The notes: generated by a model not told the origin, from the sequence alone. Shown: positions 1 to 7,299, counted from the first letter of the stretch. The stretch is DNA of 12,322 bases from an uncultured Bacilli bacterium (GCA_947591565.1 CANQDH010000016.1:1-12322); one strand, 5' to 3'. Program-made: numbers and translations.

Positions 1-66
1 TCAAGTGACATATAATACATCAGATTTGAGACATAATCAAATACTAACACTTAAGACATTATCATA

Positions 67-86
67 AACTAATCAAATAATTAGTT
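67..86. repeat. Inverted repeat upstream of the XRE gene, possible operator
   Basis: Perfect 7-base arms AACTAAT and ATTAGTT are separated by six bases. There is no T-run after the second arm, so it does not look like a terminator. It ends 18 bases before the putative -35 box of the XRE gene and could be its autoregulatory site. In DNA this AT-rich, short palindromes also arise by chance. Confidence 0.3.
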
Positions 87-104
87 ATCATTTAGTAAAT
101 AATA

Positions 105-132
105 TTGATTTATATAATTTTATTGATATAAT
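105..132 (+). promoter_or_regulatory. Promoter of the XRE regulator
   Basis: A -35 like box TTGATT (105-110) lies 16 bases before a perfect -10 box TATAAT (127-132). The -10 box is extended by TGA directly upstream (TG at 124-125). The predicted start of transcription is near 139, giving a leader of about 24 bases that contains the GGAGG ribosome site at 153-157. A second TATAAT at 113-118 has no good -35 partner. Confidence 0.55.
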
Positions 133-162
133 TATATTAACAATTTGATAACGGAGGAAATT

Positions 163-516
163 ATGGTAATAGGTAGTAAAATAAAAGAAAAAAGATTACA
201 ATTAGGAATGTCTCAAGAAGAACTAGGACAAAAAATGGGTGTTTCAAAAGTTTCTATTTGTGGTTATGAAAGAGGAACAAGAACACCAACAATCGAGAAC
301 TTTGTCGATATGATTCGTATACTTGATTTAACACCAGATGAGTTACTTGGTAGAGAAGTCAAAGTTATAAATGATAAAGAAGAAGTTTATAGTGCTTACG
401 TATCTAAAATTGATTTACAAATACTTAAAGAATTAAAAACGCATGGAAAACTTTATAATAAAATCGCATCTGATCCTAAACGTACTATCGAATTAATTGA
501 CAGATTGTGTAAGTAG
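163..516 (+). CDS. XRE-family helix-turn-helix transcriptional regulator
   Basis: The product has 117 residues. The first 62 form a Cro/C1-type DNA-binding domain: MSQEELGQKMG (16-26) is the second helix and VSKVSICGYERG (27-38) the recognition helix, with TPTIENF and the LDLTPDELLG ending of the family. The remaining 55 residues are charged and helical, with no recognisable ligand domain, peptidase or membrane segment. The ATG at 163 is chosen because GGAGG (153-157) sits five bases upstream; an in-frame TTG at 145 lies before that site and is unlikely. The gene is monocistronic, with its own promoter and terminator. It could control itself or the neighbouring two-component/ABC module, but nothing in the sequence proves the target. 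Confidence 0.85.
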   Translation: MVIGSKIKEKRLQLGMSQEELGQKMGVSKVSICGYERGTRTPTIENFVDMIRILDLTPDELLGREVKVINDKEEVYSAYVSKIDLQILKELKTHGKLYNKIASDPKRTIELIDRLCK

Positions 517-538
517 GCTACTTAAGGTAGCTTTTTTT
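517..538 (+). terminator. Rho-independent terminator of the XRE gene
   Basis: GCTAC (517-521) and GTAGC (527-531) form a 5-bp stem around TTAAG, followed by seven T (532-538). The hairpin begins directly after the stop codon. Its T-run overlaps the left edge of the palindrome at 537-556. Confidence 0.7.
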
Positions 539-556
539 ATGACGAATTTGTCATAA
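537..556. promoter_or_regulatory. Palindromic operator upstream of the response regulator
   Basis: TTATGAC and GTCATAA form perfect 7-base arms around six bases (GAATTT). The central part reads TGACG-AATT-TGTCA, close to the TNACA-N4-TGTAA motif I recall for BceR-type response regulators. The same TATGAC-N6-GTCATA core recurs at 2256-2277 before the permease of this module. Its centre is about 48 bases upstream of the transcription start predicted from the -10 box at 583. It is likely the binding site of the regulator encoded just downstream. Confidence 0.6.
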
Positions 557-582
557 TTCTTTATAATATGTGAAAATTACTT

Positions 583-599
583 TATAATAGATATGGTGG
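583..599 (+). promoter_or_regulatory. -10 box and ribosome site of the response-regulator gene
   Basis: TATAAT (583-588) is followed after six bases by GGTGG (595-599), then five bases and the ATG at 605. If the -10 box occupies -12 to -7, the transcript starts on the first G of the ribosome site. No good -35 box is found 16-18 bases upstream, which fits dependence on an activator bound at 537-556. A second TATAAT at 562-567 would give a promoter whose -35 position overlaps the palindrome. Confidence 0.5.
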
Positions 600-604
600 T
601 TTTT

Positions 605-1270
605 ATGAAAACAATTATGATTGTTGAAGATGATGAAACAATTAGTTTAGGATTAGAGTGCTACCTAAAACAAGAAGGTTTTAAGGTCTTAATTTTTCAT
701 AATGAAGACTGTTTAAATTATTTAGATGGTGTTCATCTTGTTCTTTTAGATATTGGTTTACCAAATACAAATGGTTTTGATTTATTTTCTAAAATCAAAG
801 AAATAGATAATATTCCCATTATCTTTTTAACTGCTAGTGATTTAGAATCATCTATCATTAAAGGTTTAGAAATGGGCGCTGATGATTATATTACCAAACC
901 CTTTAAAACGAAAGAACTTTTAGCGCGTATCAAAAATACCTTAAAAAGAAGTCAAAGTACAAGTCATATTATTAAACTTGGAAATGTATCGCTTGATTTA
1001 AACCAAGGTAAAGTTTTTAAAAATGGTATAAATATCTTTTTAACATCTTTAGAATATAAAATCTTTGTCATACTTGCGTTAAATCCTGATACGATTTTTT
1101 CAAGAAAGAAACTTCTTACAGATATATGGGATGTTAATGAAGAGTATGTGTACGATAATACATTAACGGTATACATTAAAAGAATAAGAGAAAAAATAGA
1201 AGATAATCCGAGTAATCCTAAAATTATTATTACCGTAAGAGGCTTAGGATATAGAATAGGAAGTTTATGA
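605..1270 (+). CDS. OmpR/PhoB-family response regulator
   Basis: The product is a 221-residue DNA-binding regulator that is switched by phosphorylation. Residues 1-115 are a receiver domain: acidic pair D9/D10, phospho-acceptor D49 in LLDIGLP, T76 in FLTAS and K98 in TKPF. Residues 125-221 are a winged-helix output domain with the family features LTSLEYKI near 146, LLTDIW near 170 and a VRGLGYRIG ending. The ATG at 605 is chosen over the ATG at 593, because GGTGG (595-599) lies five bases before it and the receiver fold starts at once with MKTIMIVEDD. The stop overlaps the start of the histidine kinase gene by four bases (ATGA), so the two are translationally coupled. It probably binds the twin palindromes at 537-556 and 2256-2277. 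Confidence 0.93.
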   Translation: MKTIMIVEDDETISLGLECYLKQEGFKVLIFHNEDCLNYLDGVHLVLLDIGLPNTNGFDLFSKIKEIDNIPIIFLTASDLESSIIKGLEMGADDYITKPFKTKELLARIKNTLKRSQSTSHIIKLGNVSLDLNQGKVFKNGINIFLTSLEYKIFVILALNPDTIFSRKKLLTDIWDVNEEYVYDNTLTVYIKRIREKIEDNPSNPKIIITVRGLGYRIGSL

Positions 1271-2262
1271 AAAAAAGAATTTTATTTATAAGTTTACTTT
1301 CATTATTTATTATTATTTTATGTCTTTTCATATCCTTTAAAATAAATAATCTTTTGTTAATGGTTATTGCAAATATTTTGTGTTTTAGTATATATCTTTT
1401 TTGTTTTTTAAGATACCAAAAAAAGTGTCATCAAAAATGTGAAGAATTAAGTTTATATATGAATAAAGTTTTAAATGGTAATTATTCTTTTGATATAAGA
1501 GATTATTGTGAGGGACCATTTAGTATATTAAAAAGTGATATATATAAACTTACCGTCAAACTAAAAGAACAAACGGAAATCGCTATTTCAGAAAAAAATA
1601 ATTTAGAAACTATTTTATCGGATATATCCCATCAAATAAAAACACCTCTTACGAGTATGCATATTATAAATGATTTACTAATGAATTCTAAATTAAGTAA
1701 AAAAGAAGAAAAACAATTTTTAAAGAAAAATGAATTACAATTAGAAAAAATAGAGTGGTTAGTAATATCGTTACTTAAATTATCAAGACTTGATAATGGT
1801 TTTATTAAACTTGAAAAAAAAGAAGTTAATTCTCATGTTTTAATTAATAAGGCTTTAGAAAATATCTTAATACCAGTTGAATTAAAAAAACAAACGTTAA
1901 AAAAAGATATTGCGAACTTTTCTTTAAATGTGGATTTAAACTGGACAGTTGAAGCCCTTTTAAACATTTTAAAAAATGCTCATGAACATGCACCAATTGG
2001 TGGTATGATTAAAATAACAGCAGGTGATAATCCTCTTTATTCTTTTATTAAAATTGAAAATAATGGTCCTAATATCAGTTCTAAAGATATACCGCATATC
2101 TTTGAAAGGTTTTATAAAGGAGATAATCAAAAGGACAGTATAGGAATTGGTCTTAATCTTGCGAAAAAAATTATCGACCTTGAGGGTGGTAATATCTCTA
2201 TCAAAAGCGAAAAAGATAAATGGACCTGTTTTGAAATCCATTTTCATAAAAGTATAATATGA
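1267..2262 (+). CDS. Sensor histidine kinase, intramembrane-sensing type
   Basis: The product has 331 residues. Two membrane helices (about 5-24 and 29-48) are joined by only a few residues (KINN), so there is no extracellular sensor domain. This is the arrangement of intramembrane-sensing kinases such as BceS, which are driven by a partner ABC transporter. The catalytic part is complete: phospho-acceptor H122 in DISHQIKTPL, N box near 233-242 (NILKNAHEHA), G1 region near 263-270, F box IFERFYKG (278-285) and G2 box GIGLNLAKKI (293-302). It should autophosphorylate H122 and pass the phosphate to D49 of the regulator upstream. The ATG overlaps the regulator's stop, with AGGA at 1258-1261 as ribosome site. 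The TGA stop lies inside the palindrome at 2256-2277. Confidence 0.92.
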   Translation: MKKRILFISLLSLFIIILCLFISFKINNLLLMVIANILCFSIYLFCFLRYQKKCHQKCEELSLYMNKVLNGNYSFDIRDYCEGPFSILKSDIYKLTVKLKEQTEIAISEKNNLETILSDISHQIKTPLTSMHIINDLLMNSKLSKKEEKQFLKKNELQLEKIEWLVISLLKLSRLDNGFIKLEKKEVNSHVLINKALENILIPVELKKQTLKKDIANFSLNVDLNWTVEALLNILKNAHEHAPIGGMIKITAGDNPLYSFIKIENNGPNISSKDIPHIFERFYKGDNQKDSIGIGLNLAKKIIDLEGGNISIKSEKDKWTCFEIHFHKSII

Positions 2263-2281
2263 CAAAACTGTCATATTTTTT
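2256..2281. promoter_or_regulatory. Second palindrome, before the ABC permease: operator and/or terminator
   Basis: AATATGAC and GTCATATT form perfect 8-base arms around AAAACT (2256-2277). The core TGACA-AAAC-TGTCA is one base off the TNACA-N4-TGTAA motif remembered for BceR-type regulators, and it matches the arms of the copy at 537-556. Its centre is about 42 bases before the predicted start at 2309, a typical position for an activator. T residues run to 2281, so in RNA it could also act as a weak terminator for the regulator-kinase transcript. Both roles are possible together. It overlaps the stop codon of the kinase gene. Confidence 0.6.
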
Positions 2282-2296
2282 ATGGCTTTTTTATTG

Positions 2297-2313
2297 TATA
2301 ATGAAGTTGGTGA
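2297..2313 (+). promoter_or_regulatory. -10 box and ribosome site of the ABC permease gene
   Basis: TATAAT (2297-2302), six bases, GGTGA (2309-2313), five bases, ATG at 2319. The -35 position (2274-2279) is not a consensus and directly abuts the palindrome, which suggests activation by the response regulator. The layout equals that at 583-607. Confidence 0.5.
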
Positions 2314-2318
2314 TATAG

Positions 2319-4700
2319 ATGACAATAATTAATCAATTAACTAAGAGGTCTTTACTTAAAAATAAAAGAAGGACAATTGTAACTTTAATAGCCGTTATTT
2401 TAACATCAACACTTCTTTTTGCTACGGGTTTTGCTTATAGTACATATAAAACAAGTGAAATAAATAATTATCAAAAAATGGGTAAAGATTACGATGCTAC
2501 CATTAACAATATGCCTTTTTCGAAAAGAAGTTATTTTGATAATTACGAAAATATAAAAAAATATGAATATATTTCTAAAGTATATGATACTAAAGAATAT
2601 TACACTTTAAATGGTGAAGATTATCCATATTCGATTTATACCATATCAGATGGCATCAAATTTGAAATGGACCAAGGCAGACTTCCCGAAAATGATGATG
2701 AAGTTGTTATATCTAATTTTTTTGATAAAAACATAGGTGATGTTTTAAAGTTAAATATTATCGATAAAGATGGAAATGTTTTCTATAAAGAATACAAAAT
2801 AGTTGGTATTAAACAAAACACGTCATATATAGAATCACACTATATTTATACTAAGGGCGTCCATATAGATGAAGTGGATAACACTATTTTTTATATCTAT
2901 TTAAAAAATAAAAAAAAGGCCTATGATAAACTTTATACTTTAGCTAAAACTTTAGGTTTAGAAGAAGATTATTCAAGTGGCGGACTAAACTATCAAAATA
3001 TGGATTTTAATACTAGCTACCTTAAGTTATATGGTGTTTATCAAGATCCTTTAGATAGCGCAGTCATATATCTATCACTTATTCTTATCTTAACAGTTAT
3101 ATCTGTTTTTTCTTCGATTATTATCTATAATTCTTTTTCGATATCTCTTTTGGATAGAATAAAACAAATAGGTATTTTACGAAGTGTTGGTATGACCAAG
3201 GTGCAGGTTCGAAAATTAGTTTTTAAAGAAGCCTTTTATGTAGCCGTGATTGCTATTCCGGTAGGTTTTGTAATTAGTCTTTTATTTGTGACAGTAATTA
3301 TTAATTATATTAATTTTCTTCAAAATGGTTTAAGGGTATTTACGTTTAAAATCGATTTATCTTACCTTTTAATTAGTTTTCTTTTCCTTATTTTAACGAT
3401 TATGTATTCAGCCTTTTTTACATCGATGCGTGCTAAAGAAATAACACCCATGGAAGCTATAACACAAAATAAAGATATAAAAGTTAAAAAAAAGAAAAGA
3501 GAAAAAAGGAAAATATTTGGCATTTATGTTTTTTTAGCAAAAGCTAATATGTCAAGAAATAAACATAAATATAGGGTCGCGATTATGGGAAGTGTTGTTT
3601 GTATGGCTTTATTTATGATGGTAGCAACCTTTGTCAATTTCTTTAAGATAGGTATAGATGCAGATGACAATCATATTTATGCGCGCCTTAGTACAAGTGA
3701 TTTTACGAAAGAAGAAGTTAAAAAAGATGTTCAATCGCTACTAGATTTAGATATAACTTATGACTATATTATAACTGAAAAATTATTTAAACAAGTAGAT
3801 GGTAATTTTGATGCAAATTATACTGATGATTATTTAAAACAATTTTTACCATCATCACACCCAAGCTTTGATATCATTACATTAGATGATTATATATATG
3901 AAAAAATTAAAAAAGCATATCAAATTAATGATGATGAACCTCTATATATAAATAACATAGTTATGAATAATAAAAATATTAATGTTGTAAAAAAAGATAG
4001 TGAAATTAATTTTCAATTTTGTGATACTTGTAAGATATATAAACTACATCTTCTTAATGAAAAGCCAAAGGAATTAAAAAAATATGATTTTGGCAATACT
4101 ATCATCGTAAATAAAGAAATATTTAAGCAGATTTTAGATGATACTTATTCCGTAGATGTATACTTTTTATCAAAAAATTATATTAAACTTGATGAAATGA
4201 TAAAAAGATTCTTTTTAGAAAGCAAAATAAATTATTATTATTCAAATAATGGCAAAGAATATATGGCATCTTTAAATGACATGAAATGTTTGCAAGTTGT
4301 TCTTTATACAATCATTATGCTATTTGCAATTATTACAATTACAAGTATTATAAATACTATATCTACAAGTATGTATTTAAGGAAAAGAGAAATGGCCATT
4401 TTAAAAAGTGTTGGTTTAGATAATAAAGGTTTTAATAAAATACTTTTTCTAGAATCTTTCATCATTTTTTTAAAAACATTTATTTATGGAACGATTATAA
4501 GTATGATAATTGTCTATATAATTAGTAAAATTTTTAGTATCGGTACAGTAAAATATACACTTTTAAAAATTTTTCCTACATCTTATTACATTGTAACAGT
4601 TATATCCATATTTGTTATAATTACACTTACCGTCTTTACTCAGCTAAGAAAACTTCAAAAAGATAACATTATCGAAAATATCAAAAAGGAAAATATATAA
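2319..4700 (+). CDS. ABC transporter permease with two FtsX/MacB-type domains
   Basis: The 793-residue membrane protein appears internally duplicated. TM1 (about 18-40) is followed by a large extracytoplasmic domain (41-248), then TM2-4 (249-272, 305-330, 346-370); TM5 (418-443) by a second extracytoplasmic domain (444-657), then TM6-8 (658-682, 711-738, 755-776). Each half has the FtsX cytoplasmic helix that contacts the ATPase: LLDRIKQIGILRSVGM (277-292) and YLRKREMAILKSVGL (686-700). This 8-TM plan belongs to the MacB/LolE superfamily and differs from the 10-TM plan of BceB. Such proteins use ATP hydrolysis mechanically to move peptides or lipids at or from the membrane, rather than pump across it. 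The second outside domain has a C568-x-x-C571 pair that could form a disulfide. Regulation by the adjacent kinase pair suggests peptide-antibiotic or envelope-stress defence; the substrate is unknown. Confidence 0.9.
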   Translation: MTIINQLTKRSLLKNKRRTIVTLIAVILTSTLLFATGFAYSTYKTSEINNYQKMGKDYDATINNMPFSKRSYFDNYENIKKYEYISKVYDTKEYYTLNGEDYPYSIYTISDGIKFEMDQGRLPENDDEVVISNFFDKNIGDVLKLNIIDKDGNVFYKEYKIVGIKQNTSYIESHYIYTKGVHIDEVDNTIFYIYLKNKKKAYDKLYTLAKTLGLEEDYSSGGLNYQNMDFNTSYLKLYGVYQDPLDSAVIYLSLILILTVISVFSSIIIYNSFSISLLDRIKQIGILRSVGMTKVQVRKLVFKEAFYVAVIAIPVGFVISLLFVTVIINYINFLQNGLRVFTFKIDLSYLLISFLFLILTIMYSAFFTSMRAKEITPMEAITQNKDIKVKKKKREKRKIFGIYVFLAKANMSRNKHKYRVAIMGSVVCMALFMMVATFVNFFKIGIDADDNHIYARLSTSDFTKEEVKKDVQSLLDLDITYDYIITEKLFKQVDGNFDANYTDDYLKQFLPSSHPSFDIITLDDYIYEKIKKAYQINDDEPLYINNIVMNNKNINVVKKDSEINFQFCDTCKIYKLHLLNEKPKELKKYDFGNTIIVNKEIFKQILDDTYSVDVYFLSKNYIKLDEMIKRFFLESKINYYYSNNGKEYMASLNDMKCLQVVLYTIIMLFAIITITSIINTISTSMYLRKREMAILKSVGLDNKGFNKILFLESFIIFLKTFIYGTIISMIIVYIISKIFSIGTVKYTLLKIFPTSYYIVTVISIFVIITLTVFTQLRKLQKDNIIENIKKENI

Positions 4701-4713
4701 AGGAGCGATGAAA

Positions 4714-5394
4714 ATGGAAATATTAAAGGTTTGCGATTTAGTTAAAAATTATGGACAAGGTGATACTTTAGTTAAAGCCTTAGACCACGTTTCTTTTACG
4801 GTTGAAAAGGGTGAATTTGTCGCGATAGTAGGGGCAAGTGGTTCTGGTAAAAGCACTTTACTTCATATTATTGGTGGTGTTGATAGACCAAACAGTGGCA
4901 AGGTTTTTGTAGATGGTGAGGATATTTTAAAATTAAATGAAAATAATTTAGCTATTTTCCGAAGAAGACAAGTAGGATTAATATATCAGTTTTATAATCT
5001 TATACCTATTTTAAATGTCAAAGAAAATATAACTTTACCAATTTTATTAGATAATAAAAGAATTGATGAAACTTATCTTGATGAATTAATTCATATTCTT
5101 GGTTTAAATAATCGCATCTATCATTTACCAAATGAACTATCAGGCGGAGAACAACAAAGAGTAAGCATTGGAAGGGCTTTAATGAATAGATCAGCAATTC
5201 TTCTTGCCGATGAACCAACGGGTAACTTAGATTCCAAAAATTCTCAGGAAATTGTTGATTTATTAAAGATGTCTAATAAAAAATATAAACAGACGATTTT
5301 AATGATAACACATGATCATAATTTAGCCCTTAGTGCTGATCGAATTATCACGATTAAAGATGGTAAAATTATAAGTGATGAAAAAAATATTTAA
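4714..5394 (+). CDS. ABC transporter ATP-binding protein, MacB/LolD/BceA type
   Basis: The 226-residue ATPase energises the permease encoded just upstream. All motifs are present: Walker A GASGSGKST (40-48), Q-loop Q92, signature LSGGEQ (142-147), Walker B AILLADEPTG (161-170, E167 catalytic) and H-loop H200. The family trait of the MacB/LolD/BceA group, NLDSKNS directly after Walker B, is also seen. The ATG at 4714 is preferred over the ATG at 4708, because AGGAG (4701-4705) is eight bases before the former and only two before the latter. The gene starts 13 bases after the permease stop and is followed by a terminator, so it closes the operon. Confidence 0.93.
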   Translation: MEILKVCDLVKNYGQGDTLVKALDHVSFTVEKGEFVAIVGASGSGKSTLLHIIGGVDRPNSGKVFVDGEDILKLNENNLAIFRRRQVGLIYQFYNLIPILNVKENITLPILLDNKRIDETYLDELIHILGLNNRIYHLPNELSGGEQQRVSIGRALMNRSAILLADEPTGNLDSKNSQEIVDLLKMSNKKYKQTILMITHDHNLALSADRIITIKDGKIISDEKNI

Positions 5395-5403
5395 GTATTT
5401 GAT

Positions 5404-5435
5404 AAAGAAAAATAACTAAAGTTTTTCTTTTTTTT
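5404..5435 (+). terminator. Terminator of the two-component/ABC operon
   Basis: AAAGAAAAA (5404-5412) and TTTTTCTTT (5422-5430) form a 9-bp stem around nine bases, followed by further T (5431-5435). It begins nine bases after the ATPase stop. The stem contains a single G-C pair, in keeping with this AT-rich genome. Confidence 0.6.
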
Positions 5436-5488
5436 CTCATATTATGTACTATGAATTAAAAATTATTCTTTACTAATAACTAAAGTTT
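5411..5488. repeat. Two copies of a 14-base direct repeat before the hypothetical gene
   Basis: AATAACTAAAGTTT occurs at 5411-5424 and again at 5475-5488. Each copy contains the palindrome AACT-AA-AGTT. The first lies in the loop and arm of the terminator; the second sits between the -35 and -10 boxes of the next promoter. They could be a pair of operator sites, or a small duplication. Confidence 0.45.
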
Positions 5489-5496
5489 GATATAAT
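5469..5496 (+). promoter_or_regulatory. Promoter of the hypothetical gene and popT
   Basis: A -35 like box TTTACT (5469-5474) lies 16 bases before TATAAT (5491-5496), which is extended by TGA (TG at 5488-5489). The ribosome site GGTGGGG begins eight bases after the -10 box, so the leader is again very short, about 12 bases. Confidence 0.5.
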
Positions 5497-5514
5497 ATTA
5501 GGTAGGTGGGGTTT

Positions 5515-6408
5515 ATGGAAATTAGATTTAGTAATTATATCGAAGGCGTAAGAAGTCATTTCAAAAAAATAATAAAATATATTGAGGCTCATTCTAAAAC
5601 AGGAGCAGCATGTAATCGTAACATTGTTAGATACTTTCTTTATTTAAGAGATAACAATTATACAGCCTATTCACAACTTTTGGGACTTGCGATGTCAGAT
5701 CAATTAAAATTACTTTATTTTGATGATAAAAAAAGTACCTTAGATGAAGAAGATAGACTTAATTTGGAACTTTTAACTGACATGTATGATAATGATGACC
5801 TTGTGAATCTTTTTGAAGAGGATAATTGTTATATACTTAACGCTATCGATGGACTTTTAGATTATGATGCTTTAGATTATTTTAATAAAAGGGCTGTTTT
5901 GAAAGAATGTGAACCTATTGCGGATAAATTACTAAGATTTTCTAGTTTAAACCTTTATGATTTTATGTATTATGCTTCTGATGATTATAATGTTGGAACC
6001 TTTAAAACTATATATGAAGATTGTTTGCGTAATAAAGAAACAAAAGATGAAGCTATTGAAAATTTAATATGCACTTTAGATGAAATATATTTTTCTTCTG
6101 ATGATAGTAAAGAATACTTTGAACTAATTTCTGAATTACTTGCAACTTACTATACGATTGGAAAATATGAGTTATCTTTGGATACGAGCGTAGCTAAAAA
6201 AGATACTCTTAAAAAAACAATAAAATTTTTAGAAAGTAGTGATCCTTTAGAAATTGTTAAACATTTAAATGAAAAAGATAAATTTTTAGTTGAAGTATTT
6301 AAGAGATATATTAATTTTGGCGATACTAATTTTACTTTTGATACTTCTGATGAAAAGTATCAAAAAACACTTGTTAAATTAAAGAATATAAAGGAGGCAT
6401 TTGAGTGA
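5515..6408 (+). CDS. Hypothetical acidic alpha-helical protein coupled to PopT
   Basis: I do not recognise this 297-residue protein. It has no signal peptide or membrane segment and no catalytic motif that I can see. It is rich in Asp, Glu, Lys, Leu and Tyr and looks wholly helical, with repeated acidic stretches (LYFDDKKSTLDEEDRL near 71-86, DDLVNLFEEDN near 95-105, SSDDSKEYFELI near 198-209). This suggests a helical-repeat or scaffold protein in the cytoplasm. The ATG at 5515 is chosen because GGTGG (5505-5509) is five bases upstream; an in-frame GTG at 5506 lies inside that site. Its TGA stop overlaps the GTG start of the next gene by four bases, so its function may be tied to the polyprenyl-phosphate transporter. 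That link is inference from coupling only. Confidence 0.7.
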   Translation: MEIRFSNYIEGVRSHFKKIIKYIEAHSKTGAACNRNIVRYFLYLRDNNYTAYSQLLGLAMSDQLKLLYFDDKKSTLDEEDRLNLELLTDMYDNDDLVNLFEEDNCYILNAIDGLLDYDALDYFNKRAVLKECEPIADKLLRFSSLNLYDFMYYASDDYNVGTFKTIYEDCLRNKETKDEAIENLICTLDEIYFSSDDSKEYFELISELLATYYTIGKYELSLDTSVAKKDTLKKTIKFLESSDPLEIVKHLNEKDKFLVEVFKRYINFGDTNFTFDTSDEKYQKTLVKLKNIKEAFE

Positions 6409-7229
6409 AAAACACAATCATTTTAACTATTAAGGGTTTTTTTATTGGGGTTGCAAATATTATACCGGGTGTAAGTGGTGGAACGCTTGCTATTACGTTA
6501 GGAATATATGAAAAACTCATAAATACGATAAGTCATTTTTTTAAAAACTTTAAAGATAATTTAAAATTTATTATACCTATTTTTATAGGCGCCGTATTAT
6601 CTATATTGTTACTTAGTAAAGTTATCAGTTTTTGTTTAGATAAGTATACACTTGCAACTATATTATTTTTTATAGGTTTAATTTTAGGTGGTATTCCTCT
6701 TTTACATAAAAAAATAAAAGGACATTATAAAAGCCCATCTAATATGATAATTTTTTTATTAACTTTTAGTTTTGTTATTCTTTTATCTATTTTAAAAGGT
6801 GAAGGAGAAGTACATTTAGAAAATGCGAATCTTTTAGAATATCTTAAAATCTTTGCAGTTGGTATGGTAGCAGCTGCTACTATGATTATACCTGGGGTAA
6901 GTGGCTCTTTTGTTTTAATGTTATTAGGTTATTATAAACCTATTATAAATCTTATATCTAATCTTACCAATAATTTAGGTCATTCTCTTTGTCTTTTATT
7001 TCCTTTTGGTTTAGGTATTGTAGTTGGTATTGTAGTTGTTGCTAAAATACTAGAATATTTGTTTAAAAAGCATGAAGTAAAAACTTATTTTGGGGTTTTA
7101 GGATTTGTTCTTGCATCAATTATTACCATCTTTTTAAGCTCTAATATTACTTTTTCCATCTTACAATTATTGATAGGTATGATTTTACTTCTTATAGGAT
7201 TTATAACAGCCTATAAATTAGGTGAATAA
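6405..7229 (+). CDS. popT: DUF368/PopT family polyprenyl-phosphate transporter
   Basis: The 274-residue membrane protein has the two hallmarks of the family: an inverted-repeat pair of IIPGVSG motifs, at 19-25 (followed by GT) and at 161-167. Each lies in a hydrophobic half with several membrane helices (for example 54-75, 83-100, 113-130, 147-177, 196-220, 228-246, 249-270). DUF368 proteins were shown to help return undecaprenyl phosphate across the membrane for reuse in cell wall synthesis. The start is GTG at 6405, in a GTGA overlap with the stop of the upstream gene and seven bases after a strong AAGGAGG (6391-6397). The two genes form an operon from the promoter at 5469-5496. Confidence 0.9.
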   Translation: MKNTIILTIKGFFIGVANIIPGVSGGTLAITLGIYEKLINTISHFFKNFKDNLKFIIPIFIGAVLSILLLSKVISFCLDKYTLATILFFIGLILGGIPLLHKKIKGHYKSPSNMIIFLLTFSFVILLSILKGEGEVHLENANLLEYLKIFAVGMVAAATMIIPGVSGSFVLMLLGYYKPIINLISNLTNNLGHSLCLLFPFGLGIVVGIVVVAKILEYLFKKHEVKTYFGVLGFVLASIITIFLSSNITFSILQLLIGMILLLIGFITAYKLGE

Positions 7230-7232
7230 AAA

Positions 7233-7261
7233 ATACAAAAATGTCCATTTTGTGTTTTTTT
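7233..7261 (+). terminator. Weak AT-rich terminator after popT
   Basis: An imperfect hairpin pairs ACAAAAAT with ATTTTGT (one bulged A) around GTCC, followed by a run of T that ends at 7261. It begins four bases after the stop codon. The stem is weak and some read-through into nfo is possible. Confidence 0.4.
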
Positions 7262-7274
7262 CTTTATCTGAAAA

Positions 7275-7294
7275 TGGTATACTTATATTGGTGA
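7275..7294 (+). promoter_or_regulatory. Extended -10 promoter and ribosome site of nfo
   Basis: TGG directly precedes TATACT (7278-7283), which makes an extended -10 element. Six bases later comes GGTGA (7290-7294), then five bases and the ATG at 7300. No -35 consensus is visible, only the T-run. The predicted transcript starts on the ribosome site. Confidence 0.55.
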
Positions 7295-7299
7295 TGTTT

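Noticed and set aside
145..162. Longer N-termini from upstream in-frame starts (145, 593, 4708, 5506, 7222, 8474 minus, 11287)
   Set aside because: In each case a ribosome site lies inside or just after the extra stretch at proper distance from a later ATG, and the added residues are foreign to the family.
964..1176. 70-codon open frame on the minus strand inside the response regulator gene
   Set aside because: It is fully antisense to a clear OmpR-type gene and has no ribosome site or family resemblance.
1969..2325. 118-codon open frame on the minus strand over the end of the kinase gene
   Set aside because: It is the antisense shadow of the kinase ATPase domain, with no plausible start signal.
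2319..4700. Calling the permease BceB
   Set aside because: The topology I count is TM1, outside domain, TM2-5, outside domain, TM6-8, which is the duplicated FtsX/MacB plan and not the 10-TM BceB plan.
5018..5218. 66-codon open frame on the minus strand inside the ABC ATPase gene
   Set aside because: It lies antisense to conserved ABC motifs; composition and lack of a ribosome site mark it as a shadow.
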